Notes: generated by a model not told the origin, from the letters alone. A stretch of 32,233 nt of DNA from Anaerolinea sp. (GCA_029975965.1 JARKOV010000092.1:1-32233), one strand, 5' to 3'; positions 1 through 7,452 are shown, numbered from the stretch's first letter. Numbers and translations are program-made.

Positions 1-39
1 ATTTTCAGTCGCGTGCTCTACCAACTGAGCTATCTCGGC
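1..39 (-). tRNA. tRNA-Phe (GAA), 5' part only
   Basis: Read on the minus strand from position 39, the sequence gives a 7-nt acceptor strand (GCCGAGA), TA at positions 8-9, a normal D arm (GCTCAGTTGGTAGAGC), then the 5' side of the anticodon stem and a loop reading CTGAAAA. tRNA positions 34-36 are GAA, which reads Phe codons. The window edge cuts it after nucleotide 39, so the rest of the anticodon stem, the T arm and the 3' acceptor strand cannot be checked. Identity rests on the anticodon and the canonical D arm. Confidence 0.9.
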
Positions 40-424
40 CCTCATGCGCTTGTGATTCTACCTGCAAGAGGGGGAAGTGTCAAGCGCTCCAGCCGTTCGT
101 CACGGGGCTTTCTCAAATCATTTAAAAGCCCTCACCCTGCCCTCTCCCACGGGAGAGGGTCCCGAATCGGCTCCCTTCGCCCTCTGGGACATTGTGCGCG
201 AAGGGTAGAAGGGCGGGGATGAGGGAGATCGCAGGTCAAAAAAGAAAGCGACTTTGAGAAGACCCTGCCGTTCGCTACCGAGCGATTCACAACGGCGGCA
301 GTGCCCGGTGCGCAACCCTGGTGACCACCCCGCGCCTTCGCCGCAGCCCCTTAAAAGGGGCAATACGGCACAAACCTATATCGTTAAGGAGTCTCGACAA
401 CTCACTGTGCCGATCGCGATCGAG
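40..424. other. intergenic region between tRNA-Phe and an HD-GYP gene
   Basis: This 385-bp region lies downstream of the HD-GYP gene and upstream of the tRNA on the same (minus) strand. It holds the repeat element described at 129-225. The remainder shows no convincing ORF: the reading frames across it are continuations of the antisense of the HD-GYP gene. The tRNA promoter should lie just to the right of position 39, but I could not pick clear -10/-35 boxes. Confidence 0.6.
129..225. repeat. REP/MITE-like palindromic intergenic element
   Basis: The ends form imperfect inverted repeats: the left end (129-143) reads CCCTCACCCTGCCCT, and the reverse complement of the right end (225-210) reads CCCTCATCCCCGCCCT, one gap and one mismatch apart. 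Inside is a perfect 9-bp hairpin, CCCTCTCCC (140-148) with GGGAGAGGG (151-159) and a 2-nt loop. Similar C-rich 'CCCTCACCC...CTCTCCC' elements are common between genes in many bacteria. It may also end transcription of the HD-GYP gene to its right. Confidence 0.55.
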
Positions 425-3322
425 CTAATCCCCGCTGTCCACCAGGGCCGTAAGCTCGCCTTCTTCCTCCAGCACTTGCATGAACAGCTCCACCAGCCGC
501 GGGTCGAACTGCTTGCCGGCTTCGGCGTTCAGGTATTCGATCACTTTGTCCGCCGGCCAGGCGGCGCGGTAAGGGCGGTCGAAGCTCAGCGCGTCCCACA
601 CGTCCACCACGGCGAATACGCGCGCCGCCAGGGGGATGTCCTCTCCGCGCAGGCCGTAGGGATAGCCGCTGCCGTTCCAGCGCTCGTGGTGATACTGGGG
701 AATGGCCAGCGCCGGGCGCAGGTAATCGATCGCCAGCAACATGCGCCGCGCCAGGTCGGGATGCCGGCGCATCACCGTCCATTCTTCGTCGGTCAGTTGC
801 CCCTCCTTGTGCAGGATCTGGTCGGGCACGCCGAGTTTGCCGATGTCGTGCAGCAGCGCCCCGATGCGCACGAAGTCGATCTTCTCTTCCTCCACGCCCG
901 CCTTGCGCGCCAGCCTGACCGCCAGGTCGCTGACCCGCTGGCTGTGCCCCTCGGTCTCCTTGTCGCGCAGCTCCAGCGCGCGCGACAGGGCGCGGATGGT
1001 CGCTTCATATGCCTGGCGCAGCTCTTCGTTCGAGCGCTGCAGGTTCTCGAGCAGGTCGGCATTGTAGATGGCGATGGCAGCCTGACCGGCCAGGGTCTCG
1101 AGGAAGTCCATCCATTCGCCGTCAAACTGCAGCGGAGCGCGGTTAAAGATTTCCAGCACGCCTTTGATCTCGTCTTTGGCGACGAGGGGCAAAGCACAAT
1201 ACGAGACGAATTGCTCATTGAGCAACTGCGGATACTTGAAGCCCTGCGCCAGCTCGCCGGATGGGCGGTTCAAGATCACCTTTTCGCGGCGCAACGCGGC
1301 CCGACCGGCGTAACTCTCGCCCATGCGCAGGCGCAGCTCGTTCACCGCCTGCACCCGGAACCCTCTCCCCGCAGCCGCTTCGAGCATCTGATTTTGCGCG
1401 TTGTAACGCAACACCACAGCCGCGTCCACACCGAGCAGCTCGACCAGTTGAGCAATGAGCAACTGCAATGTCAACACCAGGTCGGCGTTGGCCGTGATCG
1501 AAGCGTCGACCAGTTGCAGGGCCGCCAGTTGTTGCAATTGGGCATGAATGCGCTCTTCGGCGCGCTTGCGCTCGGTGATGTCCAGCAAGTACCAGTCGAA
1601 ATGCGTCGCCCGGTCCGAAGCATCCCGGTTGACGCTGGTGAAATCGTAGACCCAGCGCACCTCGCCGTTGGCGCACACCAGGCGATATTCCTGCTCGTAG
1701 AAGCGCGCGCCGCTCTCCAGCCGGTCCTGGATCGAGCGCGCGACCCGCGCTCGGTCCTCGGGGTAAATGACCTGGTTGAAGAAATCCTCCCTCCCGGTGA
1801 AATCGCGCGGGTGATAGCCGTACTGCGACACGTTGGGCGAGACGTACTCCACCGGGCGTTCCCCCGACGCCCGCACCCGAAAGACAACCACCGGTCCCTC
1901 GGTGAACAACTGGTACGAGCGGCGCAGCGTCTCCTCAAAGGACAGCCGCTCGGTGATGTCGCGCACCACCCCGCGATACCCAAGCAGGTTGCCGTCGCGC
2001 CCGCGCAGCGCGATCAATGCCAGCTCGCCGGGGAAAAACGCGCCGCTGGCCTGCTTGAAGCGCAGCACCTGTGGGTGAGGAATCTGACCCGCGGTCGAGA
2101 GACGCGCCACCTCCTGCAAGGCGGGAACCTCATCTGGGACGAGCAGCCGGTCGAACAACTGGTTCTGCGCCACTTCTGGCTCGCCCAACAGGCGCACGGC
2201 GGCGCGATTGGCATAGCGGATGCGGCGCGTCGCGTCCAGCTCAAAAACCATGTCGGGTAGCAGTTCGGTCATCTCGCGGAAACGTGATTCACTCACCTGC
2301 AAGGCTGCCTGGCGCTGCTGAATCGCCTGCTGCATGCGCTGAAAGCTGGAAGCCAGCTCGGAGATTTCTGTGAAGCTGGAAGACACCGTCTCAAACGAGA
2401 CCCAGGTGGAGTAGTCGCCCTGCGAGATTTGCTGCGCGCGCTGGTTGAGCAGCGTCAACGGCTGGATCATCGAACGCCCCAAGCCGCGGCCATAGCGCAG
2501 CATCAGCCAGGCCGAAAGCACTGGGACCAACAACAGCACACCCAGCATGCCGGGCAGAAAGCCCTCCCAGTCGGCCAGCAACGGCGACACGATCAGCATT
2601 GTCCAGCCCGTCAGGTTGACCGGTTGCACGCTGACCAGCACCAGGTCGCCGCCCACCAGTCTCGCCCGGCTCTCGCCGACGGCGGGAACCTGGCCGAACG
2701 CCGCCAACCGCTCGCCCCCGCGCGCCAGCAGGCTGCCCTCGCTGTCCAGCAACCATGCGCTCATCGCCCGCCCCTCACCCTGGGCGTCCTGGGCGAGGAA
2801 AGCATCCAGGGCATCCAGGCGCAGCTCGGCGCTGAGACGGCCACCGTCTGACAACGCCGTAACCAGGTAGATGGTTTGCCTCCCGGAGAGCGGCGACGTG
2901 ACGATTGGGGAATAACCCACCTGCCCGGGCTGCACGGGCAGCTCCACAAACGCCTGGTTGGAGAAATCCATGCCCAGGTATCCTGTCTGCACTGGCTGCA
3001 CGTCCACCAGGCGACCGGCGCCATCGGTGCGGTAGATGGTCTCGAACTGCGGGGCCGATTCCTTGAGAAAGGCCAGCGCGTCGGGCCTATCAGCGAGGGC
3101 GGCCGCACCCAGCAGCAACCTTTCAGAAGATTGCAGGAACACGCTCAGCCGGTTCTGCAGCGTGGCTCCCAGCGCCTCGCGGCGCGCCAGGCTCGTGCGC
3201 CAGACCAGCCCACCCGCCGCCAGCCCGGCCAGCAGCGCGGAAATCAACACCGGCACGAGCAGGTTACGCACCAGCATGCTGCGCAGGACGTGTTCAAGAC
3301 GGCGCGGCTTGGAATGTTTCAC
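425..3322 (-). CDS. membrane-bound PAS-PAS-GAF-HD-GYP signalling protein (putative c-di-GMP phosphodiesterase)
   Basis: This 965-residue protein has one transmembrane segment near residues 18-40, an extracytoplasmic sensor region of about 210 residues, a second transmembrane segment near 255-276, and a HAMP-like linker (277-333). It then has two PAS domains (about 344-460 and 468-587, each ending in a DITER motif), a GAF domain (about 600-757) and a C-terminal HD-GYP domain (about 775-945). The HD pair is H825-D826 in HDIGKLGVPD, and the GYP triad is at 886-888. HD-GYP domains hydrolyse c-di-GMP, sometimes cGAMP, to linear dinucleotide or GMP. No GGDEF or EAL domain is present. It is the first of three HD-GYP proteins here. 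The start is a GTG with no clear Shine-Dalgarno; an ATG at residue 16 is an alternative, though it would trim the residues before the first membrane segment. The substrate and input signal are not readable from sequence. Confidence 0.93.
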   Translation of the reverse strand: MKHSKPRRLEHVLRSMLVRNLLVPVLISALLAGLAAGGLVWRTSLARREALGATLQNRLSVFLQSSERLLLGAAALADRPDALAFLKESAPQFETIYRTDGAGRLVDVQPVQTGYLGMDFSNQAFVELPVQPGQVGYSPIVTSPLSGRQTIYLVTALSDGGRLSAELRLDALDAFLAQDAQGEGRAMSAWLLDSEGSLLARGGERLAAFGQVPAVGESRARLVGGDLVLVSVQPVNLTGWTMLIVSPLLADWEGFLPGMLGVLLLVPVLSAWLMLRYGRGLGRSMIQPLTLLNQRAQQISQGDYSTWVSFETVSSSFTEISELASSFQRMQQAIQQRQAALQVSESRFREMTELLPDMVFELDATRRIRYANRAAVRLLGEPEVAQNQLFDRLLVPDEVPALQEVARLSTAGQIPHPQVLRFKQASGAFFPGELALIALRGRDGNLLGYRGVVRDITERLSFEETLRRSYQLFTEGPVVVFRVRASGERPVEYVSPNVSQYGYHPRDFTGREDFFNQVIYPEDRARVARSIQDRLESGARFYEQEYRLVCANGEVRWVYDFTSVNRDASDRATHFDWYLLDITERKRAEERIHAQLQQLAALQLVDASITANADLVLTLQLLIAQLVELLGVDAAVVLRYNAQNQMLEAAAGRGFRVQAVNELRLRMGESYAGRAALRREKVILNRPSGELAQGFKYPQLLNEQFVSYCALPLVAKDEIKGVLEIFNRAPLQFDGEWMDFLETLAGQAAIAIYNADLLENLQRSNEELRQAYEATIRALSRALELRDKETEGHSQRVSDLAVRLARKAGVEEEKIDFVRIGALLHDIGKLGVPDQILHKEGQLTDEEWTVMRRHPDLARRMLLAIDYLRPALAIPQYHHERWNGSGYPYGLRGEDIPLAARVFAVVDVWDALSFDRPYRAAWPADKVIEYLNAEAGKQFDPRLVELFMQVLEEEGELTALVDSGD

Positions 3323-3453
3323 GGTTGTTTATTGGGCCAAAGGGTCGCTTTCATCCCAACCATGGCGACCTGATGAGTCATTTTATTAAAACACCCAATC
3401 GAGCCAAAAGATAGGAAATAGTTCTCTCTGGGTGGAATGAAAGCCGGGAGTCG

Positions 3454-3488
3454 ATGAGTGATGAGTGATAAGTTAGGAGTGATGAGAT
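3454..3488. repeat. degenerate heptanucleotide tandem repeat (5 units)
   Basis: Five consecutive 7-nt units: ATGAGTG, ATGAGTG, ATAAGTT, AGGAGTG, ATGAGAT. They belong to the same heptamer family (ATGARTK) as the arrays at 5483-5524 and 5571-5647. This copy is the most decayed of the three. Confidence 0.75.
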
Positions 3489-3738
3489 CGAAATGCCGAA
3501 TTATCCATTATGTGCTTAGAGTCAGCGAAAATATCACCCAATCTAAAGCCAATCACCAAAAGCAGCCGCAGAGCGAGCAAGATCGAGAAGGTAACCAACA
3601 TCATTCCACAGACCTACGCAGGCGGCTCCAGATTTGTTCTCAACAGCTTCTGGAATCCAGCGCTTCCACAGATTCGCTCCGATGACATCCTCCCCGCGGC
3701 GATGGTGTTTTCTATAGCACAATCCCCCCACTTCAGGG

Positions 3739-3744
3739 TATACT
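3739..3744 (+). promoter_or_regulatory. candidate -10 box for the 3770 gene
   Basis: TATACT lies 25 nt upstream of the ATG, inside GGGTATACTCCC. No convincing -35 hexamer is found 15-19 nt upstream, so this is a weak promoter prediction. A start site near 3751 would give a short leader that still includes the GGAGG ribosome-binding site. Confidence 0.35.
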
Positions 3745-3769
3745 CCCAGGACTTCACGGAGGCAGCTTC

Positions 3770-4690
3770 ATGAAACGCGCCGTCAGCATCAGCATCGGTT
3801 CATCCAGGCGAAACAAAACGGTCGAGCTCTCGTTGCTCGGCGAAAAGGTGAGGGTTGAGCGCATCGGCACGGATGGCGACCTCGCCAGGGCCGCCCAGTT
3901 GTATCGCGAGCTGGACGGCAAGGTGGATGCCCTGGGGGTGGGCGGCACCGACCTCGGCCTGATGGTCGGCGGGCGCTGGTACCGCCTGCACTCCATCCGC
4001 AAGATGGTGCGCGATGTGCGTGCCACGCCCCTGGTGGATGGAACGGGCCTTAAGCTCACCCTCGAACCGCGCGTGGCGCAGGTCCTGGAAAACTTGAACG
4101 GCACCATCCCGGCCAAAACCGCCCTGGTGACCACCGCCGTCGACCGCTGGGGGTTGGCCCTGGCCGCCGTTCAAGCCGGCTACCAATGCACGTTCGGCGA
4201 CCTGATCTATTCGCTTGGCATCCCCATCCCACTCCACACCACGCAGAGCATCCGCTGGCTGGCAGCCGTGCTGTTTCCCATCGTCGGTCGCCTGCCGTTT
4301 CACTGGGTTTACCCGGTCGGAGAGTCGCAGGAAAAGCGCAAGCCCACCCACACGCGTTTTTTCAGCCAGGCCAGCGTCATCCTGGGAGACTGCCACTACA
4401 TCTATCGAAATATGCCCGACGACATGCGCGGCAAAGTGATCATCACCAACACCACCACGCCCGAAGACGTGGCAACCTTCCGCGCCTGCGGCGTCAGGCT
4501 GCTCGTCACCACCACGCCGGTGCTGGAGGGGCGCAGTTTCGGCACCAACATGATGGAAGCCGCCATCGTCGCGGCCGCCGGGCGCACGGAGCCCGTCGAT
4601 TACGCCAACCCCGGCGATTACTTCCATTGGCTCGAGCAAAAGGTGACCGAGTTGAATTTCCAGCCCCAGGTGCAGGAGTTGAACCGATGA
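3770..4690 (+). CDS. quinate 5-dehydrogenase-like conserved protein, function unknown
   Basis: This 306-residue protein opens with SISIGSSRRNKTVEL and resembles proteins that databases commonly label 'quinate 5-dehydrogenase' in Firmicutes and Chloroflexota. That label is not backed by a visible Rossmann dinucleotide motif at the N-terminus, so the reaction is uncertain. Visible blocks include DALGVGGTDLGL (53-64) and TTVLEG-like residues near 243-251 (TTTPVLEGRSFGTNMMEA). There is no signal peptide and no clear membrane segment. The start is well supported: GGAGG lies 6 nt upstream of the ATG. The stop overlaps the start of the next gene (ATGA), so the two are translationally coupled and probably act on the same substrate. 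The neighbour is a nucleotidyltransferase, which fits a small biosynthetic step better than quinate catabolism. That last point is inference. Confidence 0.7.
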   Translation: MKRAVSISIGSSRRNKTVELSLLGEKVRVERIGTDGDLARAAQLYRELDGKVDALGVGGTDLGLMVGGRWYRLHSIRKMVRDVRATPLVDGTGLKLTLEPRVAQVLENLNGTIPAKTALVTTAVDRWGLALAAVQAGYQCTFGDLIYSLGIPIPLHTTQSIRWLAAVLFPIVGRLPFHWVYPVGESQEKRKPTHTRFFSQASVILGDCHYIYRNMPDDMRGKVIITNTTTPEDVATFRACGVRLLVTTTPVLEGRSFGTNMMEAAIVAAAGRTEPVDYANPGDYFHWLEQKVTELNFQPQVQELNR

Positions 4691-5493
4691 ACGTGGTCGT
4701 CACAGCCGGAGGGATGCCCCGCGAGCAAGATCCGCTCTTTGCAATGACCAGGGGCGGCCAAAAAGCGCTGCTGGACATCGGCGGACGGCCGATGGTGCAG
4801 TGGGTGCTGGACGCGCTGAACGGCGCAAACAGCGTGAAGAACATTGTCCTGGTCGGTCTGGAGGAAAACCCGGGCCTACAGAGCGAGAAACCGCTCTTTC
4901 TGCTGCCCGACCAGGGCGACATGATCGCCAACATCCAGGCGGGCGCAAGAGAGGTAGCCCGTCTCGACCCGGCGGCCGAAAAACTGCTGGTCAGCTCTTC
5001 GGATATCCCCGCTATCACCCCGGCGATGGTCGACTGGCTGGTCGAGCAAATTCAACCGGTCGAGGCGGACATCTTCTACAATGTGATCGAGCGCCGCACG
5101 ATGGAATCGCGCTACCCGCACTCCCGGCGCACGTATCTCAACATGAAGGGCCGGGAAGTGTGCGGCGGCGACATCAACGCGGTGAGCATGTCGGTGGCAT
5201 TGGGCGAGCACCAGATCTGGAAGCGCCTGATCGCCGCACGGAAAAACCCGCTGCGCCAGGCCGCGCTGATCGGCTTCGACACGCTGTTTTTGCTGCTTCT
5301 GCGCCGGCTGGACCTGGCGGGCGCGGAACGACTGGTCAGCCGCCGCCTGGGCATCCGCGCCCGCACCGTCCCCTGTCCCTACGCCGAGATGGGCATGGAC
5401 GTGGACAAGCCCTTTCAATTGGAGATGATGCAAAGGGAATTGGGGGCCTTGCGACAAGAAGTCAACGCGACGACAACCAAGGATGAGTTATGA
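4687..5493 (+). CDS. MobA-like nucleotidyltransferase (NTP_transf_3 family)
   Basis: This 268-residue protein has the GT-A-fold nucleotidyltransferase signature at its N-terminus: VVVTAGGMPRE (3-13), then K26 in GGQKALLDIGGRPM. MobA/IspD-like enzymes place their NTP-binding glycines and lysine there. Near the C-terminus, MGMDVDKPFQ matches the 'DxDxP' segment common in this superfamily. Such enzymes transfer a nucleotide to a sugar-, polyol- or cofactor-phosphate; the substrate cannot be told here. The reading frame is open upstream to 4186, but the ATG at 4687 forms an ATGA overlap with the preceding stop and begins exactly at the family's N-terminus. The last residues and the TGA (5483-5493) are encoded by the first units of a heptamer repeat array, so the C-terminus is repeat-derived. 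The next gene is a PAP2 phosphatase. Confidence 0.82.
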   Translation: MNVVVTAGGMPREQDPLFAMTRGGQKALLDIGGRPMVQWVLDALNGANSVKNIVLVGLEENPGLQSEKPLFLLPDQGDMIANIQAGAREVARLDPAAEKLLVSSSDIPAITPAMVDWLVEQIQPVEADIFYNVIERRTMESRYPHSRRTYLNMKGREVCGGDINAVSMSVALGEHQIWKRLIAARKNPLRQAALIGFDTLFLLLLRRLDLAGAERLVSRRLGIRARTVPCPYAEMGMDVDKPFQLEMMQRELGALRQEVNATTTKDEL

Positions 5494-5524
5494 GTTATGA
5501 GTTATGAATGATGAATGATGAATT
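5483..5524. repeat. heptanucleotide tandem repeat (6 units), overlapping a stop codon
   Basis: Six 7-nt units in perfect register: ATGAGTT three times, ATGAATG twice, ATGAATT once. The array begins inside the nucleotidyltransferase gene and supplies its stop codon. It is in the same orientation as the 3454-3488 array and inverted relative to the array at 5571-5647. Confidence 0.9.
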
Positions 5525-5570
5525 GCGCGGTTTGACCGTTGAGCTGTGAGATATCATCAACCCCTGAAAT

Positions 5571-5647
5571 CATTCTCCATTCATCATTCTTCATTCATCA
5601 TTCTTCATTCATCGTTCTTCATTCTTCATTCATCATTCTTCATTTCT
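5571..5647. repeat. heptanucleotide tandem repeat (11 units), reaching the start of the PAP2 gene
   Basis: Eleven 7-nt units alternating mainly between CATTCAT and CATTCTT (with CATTCTC, CGTTCTT and CATTTCT variants). CATTCAT is the reverse complement of the ATGAATG unit of the array at 5483-5524, so the two arrays face each other across 46 bp. The array ends 4 nt before the PAP2 start codon and occupies the place of its ribosome-binding site. Confidence 0.9.
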
Positions 5648-5651
5648 TCCC

Positions 5652-6209
5652 ATGCTTTCCACTCTCCTCGCCTGCGACGCCCGCCTGACCCAACGCCTGC
5701 GCCTCACCTCGCAGCGCTCGGTATGGTGGCCGCTGGCCGCCTTCTTCGCCCATTCCGGAGATTCCTGGCTGTGGCTGGCTGGTTTGGTCGCGCTCTGGAT
5801 GTTTGGCAACCCAACCTGGCGCCACAACGCCACGTTGCTCGCCATCGCGGTTGTGGTCCAGGCCCTGCTCATCTTCCCGCTCAAATTGGCTATCCGCCGC
5901 GAGCGCCCCAGCGGGGAATGGGGCTCGGTCTACCGCAGCATCGACCCGCACTCGTTTCCATCCGGGCATGCCACGCGAGCCGTCTTGCTGGCGGTGATGG
6001 CTGCCGGTCTGGGACCTGCCTGGTTCGCGCTGGTTTTAGCATTTTGGGCGCCGTTGGTCTCGCTGGCGCGGGTTGCCACCGGCGTGCACTATTTTTCAGA
6101 CGTGCTGGCCGGCGCAGTCATCGGTTTGCTGATGGGTCTTGTGATGCTCGCCCTGCAAGATCCGCTCGTCCGGGCGCTCCCCTTCCTGTTTTCTGCTGTT
6201 ATTCCCTGA
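5652..6209 (+). CDS. PAP2-family membrane phosphatase
   Basis: This 185-residue protein has the three phosphatase motifs of the PAP2 superfamily: KLAIRRERP (K78, R85-P86), PSGH (103-106), and R140...H146...D150 in ARVATGVHYFSD. About five or six hydrophobic segments place it in the cytoplasmic membrane. Family members dephosphorylate phosphatidic acid, undecaprenyl diphosphate or other lipid (pyro)phosphates with the active site facing outward. The length is typical of short bacterial members. The ATG at 5652 has no Shine-Dalgarno because a pyrimidine-rich heptamer array runs up to 4 nt before it. This suggests weak or unusual initiation. It lies downstream of the nucleotidyltransferase on the same strand, so a shared lipid-headgroup pathway is possible but unproven. 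Confidence 0.9.
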   Translation: MLSTLLACDARLTQRLRLTSQRSVWWPLAAFFAHSGDSWLWLAGLVALWMFGNPTWRHNATLLAIAVVVQALLIFPLKLAIRRERPSGEWGSVYRSIDPHSFPSGHATRAVLLAVMAAGLGPAWFALVLAFWAPLVSLARVATGVHYFSDVLAGAVIGLLMGLVMLALQDPLVRALPFLFSAVIP

Positions 6210-6280
6210 CCGGTTGAGCTCAGCACCCCTCGCTCCGGGTTTTCCAAAGATTAAAATAAGTTAAGAGTTTCATTAGAATT

Positions 6281-6330
6281 TTTGAATCCGGCTTTGAATC
6301 GGCTCTATTGAAGCCTACTTTGAAGCCTAC
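6281..6330 (+). repeat. four 12-nt direct repeats upstream of the DUF5317/NHLP-like cluster
   Basis: Four near-identical units: TTTGAATCCGGC (6281-6292), TTTGAATCGGCT (6293-6304), then after 2 nt ATTGAAGCCTAC (6307-6318) and TTTGAAGCCTAC (6319-6330). They sit 48-97 nt upstream of the first small gene of the cluster. Spacing of about one helical turn between units is typical of activator-binding iterons. A TATGCT that could be a -10 box follows at 6338-6343. Confidence 0.65.
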
Positions 6331-6377
6331 CCCTTGTTATGCTATCCATATCAATCACTCACTGGGAGGGCTCTATC

Positions 6378-6512
6378 ATGAAAACCGCATTCAATCTTTT
6401 TGTTACCCGCATCAACGGCCAGAAAGTTCGCCTGGTCCTGTTCATCCTCACCCTCGTCCTGTTCATCCTCGGCGCCGGCGCCCCGGAAGACACGGGCGGC
6501 TTCTTCCACTAG
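6378..6512 (+). CDS. 44-residue single-span membrane peptide
   Basis: The ORF opens at an ATG 8 nt downstream of a strong Shine-Dalgarno (GGGAGGG, 6364-6370). It encodes a basic N-terminal part (residues 1-18, including RINGQKVR), a hydrophobic stretch (about 19-35, rich in Leu, Phe, Ile and Val), and a short tail GAPEDTGGFFH. It would be a small inner-membrane peptide with the basic side inside. It is not a member of any family I can name. The next gene on the same strand begins 31 nt after its stop. A good ribosome-binding site and sensible membrane topology argue that it is real; no homology evidence is available to me. Confidence 0.6.
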   Translation: MKTAFNLFVTRINGQKVRLVLFILTLVLFILGAGAPEDTGGFFH

Positions 6513-6543
6513 AGCGGCGACATCCATCGAAGGCAACCCGACG

Positions 6544-7146
6544 ATGTTTCTCCTGGCAGCGGTGGTCGTAGGATTGATGGCAGGGCTTCTCCGAGCAGCC
6601 CTGTTCAAGCGTCCCCTGCGCTCCTACGACTTCAGGCTGCCCTGGCTTGTCTTCGTTGCCTTCGTTCCCCAACTGGTCGCCTTTATCTTGCCCACCAAAG
6701 CGCTGCTACCCGACCTGTGGGCCTCCGTCGCGCTGATTTGTTCGCAGGCCGGCCTGCTGATCTTCGCGCTTCTCAATCTCAGAAAACCTGGATTCTGGCT
6801 GCTGGGTCTCGGGCTGACGCTCAACCTGGCCGTGATCGTGCTCAACGGCGGGTGGATGCCGATCAGCCCCGAGACGGTAGCCACCATGTTCCCCGATTCC
6901 GCCGGGTTGCTCGCCGTCGGAGAGCGTCTCGGGACGGGCAAAGATATTCTGCTTGCCGCCGACCAGACCCGCCTGTGGTTCTTCTCCGACCGCTTCCTCG
7001 TCCCCTACGGAGCCGGTTATCACGTTGCCTTCAGCCTGGGTGATGCGCTGGTCTCGCTTGGAATCATCGCTGCACTCTGGTCAATCGGCGCACCTGCGCA
7101 ACCCAATTACGCAGGCGACCCTCACCCTGTCTTTCTCGGTAACTAA
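6544..7146 (+). CDS. DUF5317 family membrane protein
   Basis: This 200-residue protein has five or six hydrophobic segments and the motif NGGWMPI at 101-107, which marks DUF5317 proteins as I know them. The segment VPYGAGYHVAFSLGDALVSLGI near the C-terminus also fits. The family has no assigned function and is frequent in Chloroflexota and some Firmicutes. The ATG at 6544 was chosen because the protein then begins directly with a first membrane segment; the frame is open further upstream (6400), overlapping the 44-residue peptide out of frame. The Shine-Dalgarno is weak (GAAGG, 6528-6532). It is followed after 12 nt by the NHLP-like gene, so the two are almost surely co-transcribed. Confidence 0.82.
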   Translation: MFLLAAVVVGLMAGLLRAALFKRPLRSYDFRLPWLVFVAFVPQLVAFILPTKALLPDLWASVALICSQAGLLIFALLNLRKPGFWLLGLGLTLNLAVIVLNGGWMPISPETVATMFPDSAGLLAVGERLGTGKDILLAADQTRLWFFSDRFLVPYGAGYHVAFSLGDALVSLGIIAALWSIGAPAQPNYAGDPHPVFLGN

Positions 7147-7158
7147 AGGGAGGATTCA

Positions 7159-7452
7159 ATGGTTACGCATTATCAAGAGAGCAATTACACCGGTCCCGCC
7201 AGCACCCAGCCGCAACAGGAGCTCAGCCGGCTGCTCACCGCCGCTGTGATCAGCGCTCAGTTCAGAAAAATGCTGCTCGCCAACCCGGCCAAGGCCATCT
7301 CGTCCGGTTATGGCGGCGAGAGCTTCCACCTACCGGGGGAGGAAAAGAAACGTCTCGCCTCGATTCACGCCACCAGCCTGGCCGATTTCGCCTCGCAGGT
7401 AAACGGGACTGAGACCAGCCAGCGCGGCAGCTTATTTTCTGGAGGCGATTAG
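7159..7452 (+). CDS. NHLP/nitrile-hydratase-leader-like small protein
   Basis: This is a 97-residue protein with a strong Shine-Dalgarno (AGGGAGG, 7147-7153) before the ATG. Residues about 27-82 read like the leader domain of NHLP-type RiPP precursors (related to nitrile hydratase alpha). The features are FRKMLLANPAKAI, then GYGGESFHL, an EE pair, and SIHATSLADFA. The tail after residue 82 is short and polar (ending RGSLFSGGD), with no cysteines and few Ser/Thr compared with classical precursor cores. No cyclodehydratase, LanM, radical-SAM maturase or C39 transporter is nearby. It may therefore be a stand-alone leader-fold protein with a signalling role, next to the GAF-HD-GYP gene that follows. 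The family resemblance is from memory and should be tested with a profile search. Confidence 0.68.
   Translation: MVTHYQESNYTGPASTQPQQELSRLLTAAVISAQFRKMLLANPAKAISSGYGGESFHLPGEEKKRLASIHATSLADFASQVNGTETSQRGSLFSGGD

Larger units (their letters stand above)
3323..3769. other. divergent intergenic region with heptamer repeats
   Basis: This 447-bp region separates the divergently transcribed HD-GYP gene and the quinate-dehydrogenase-like gene. It contains a degenerate heptamer array (3454-3488), a TATACT that could be a -10 box at 3739-3744, and a clear Shine-Dalgarno (GGAGG, 3760-3764) before the plus-strand gene. It is more AT-rich than its surroundings. No ORF in it has family-like sequence. 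Promoter boxes for the minus-strand HD-GYP gene were not recognised. Confidence 0.6.

Noticed and set aside
254..2260. Long plus-strand ORF (668 codons) opposite the first HD-GYP gene
   Set aside because: It is the antisense shadow of a clearly coding PAS/GAF/HD-GYP frame in GC-rich DNA; its translation is rich in Gln, Arg and His and matches no family.
4186..4686. N-terminal extension of the nucleotidyltransferase frame
   Set aside because: It overlaps the coding part of the quinate-dehydrogenase-like gene and is Arg/His-rich without family similarity; the ATG at 4687 gives a normal family start.
3454..5647. CRISPR array
   Set aside because: The repeats are 7-nt head-to-tail units without spacers, and no cas genes are in the window.
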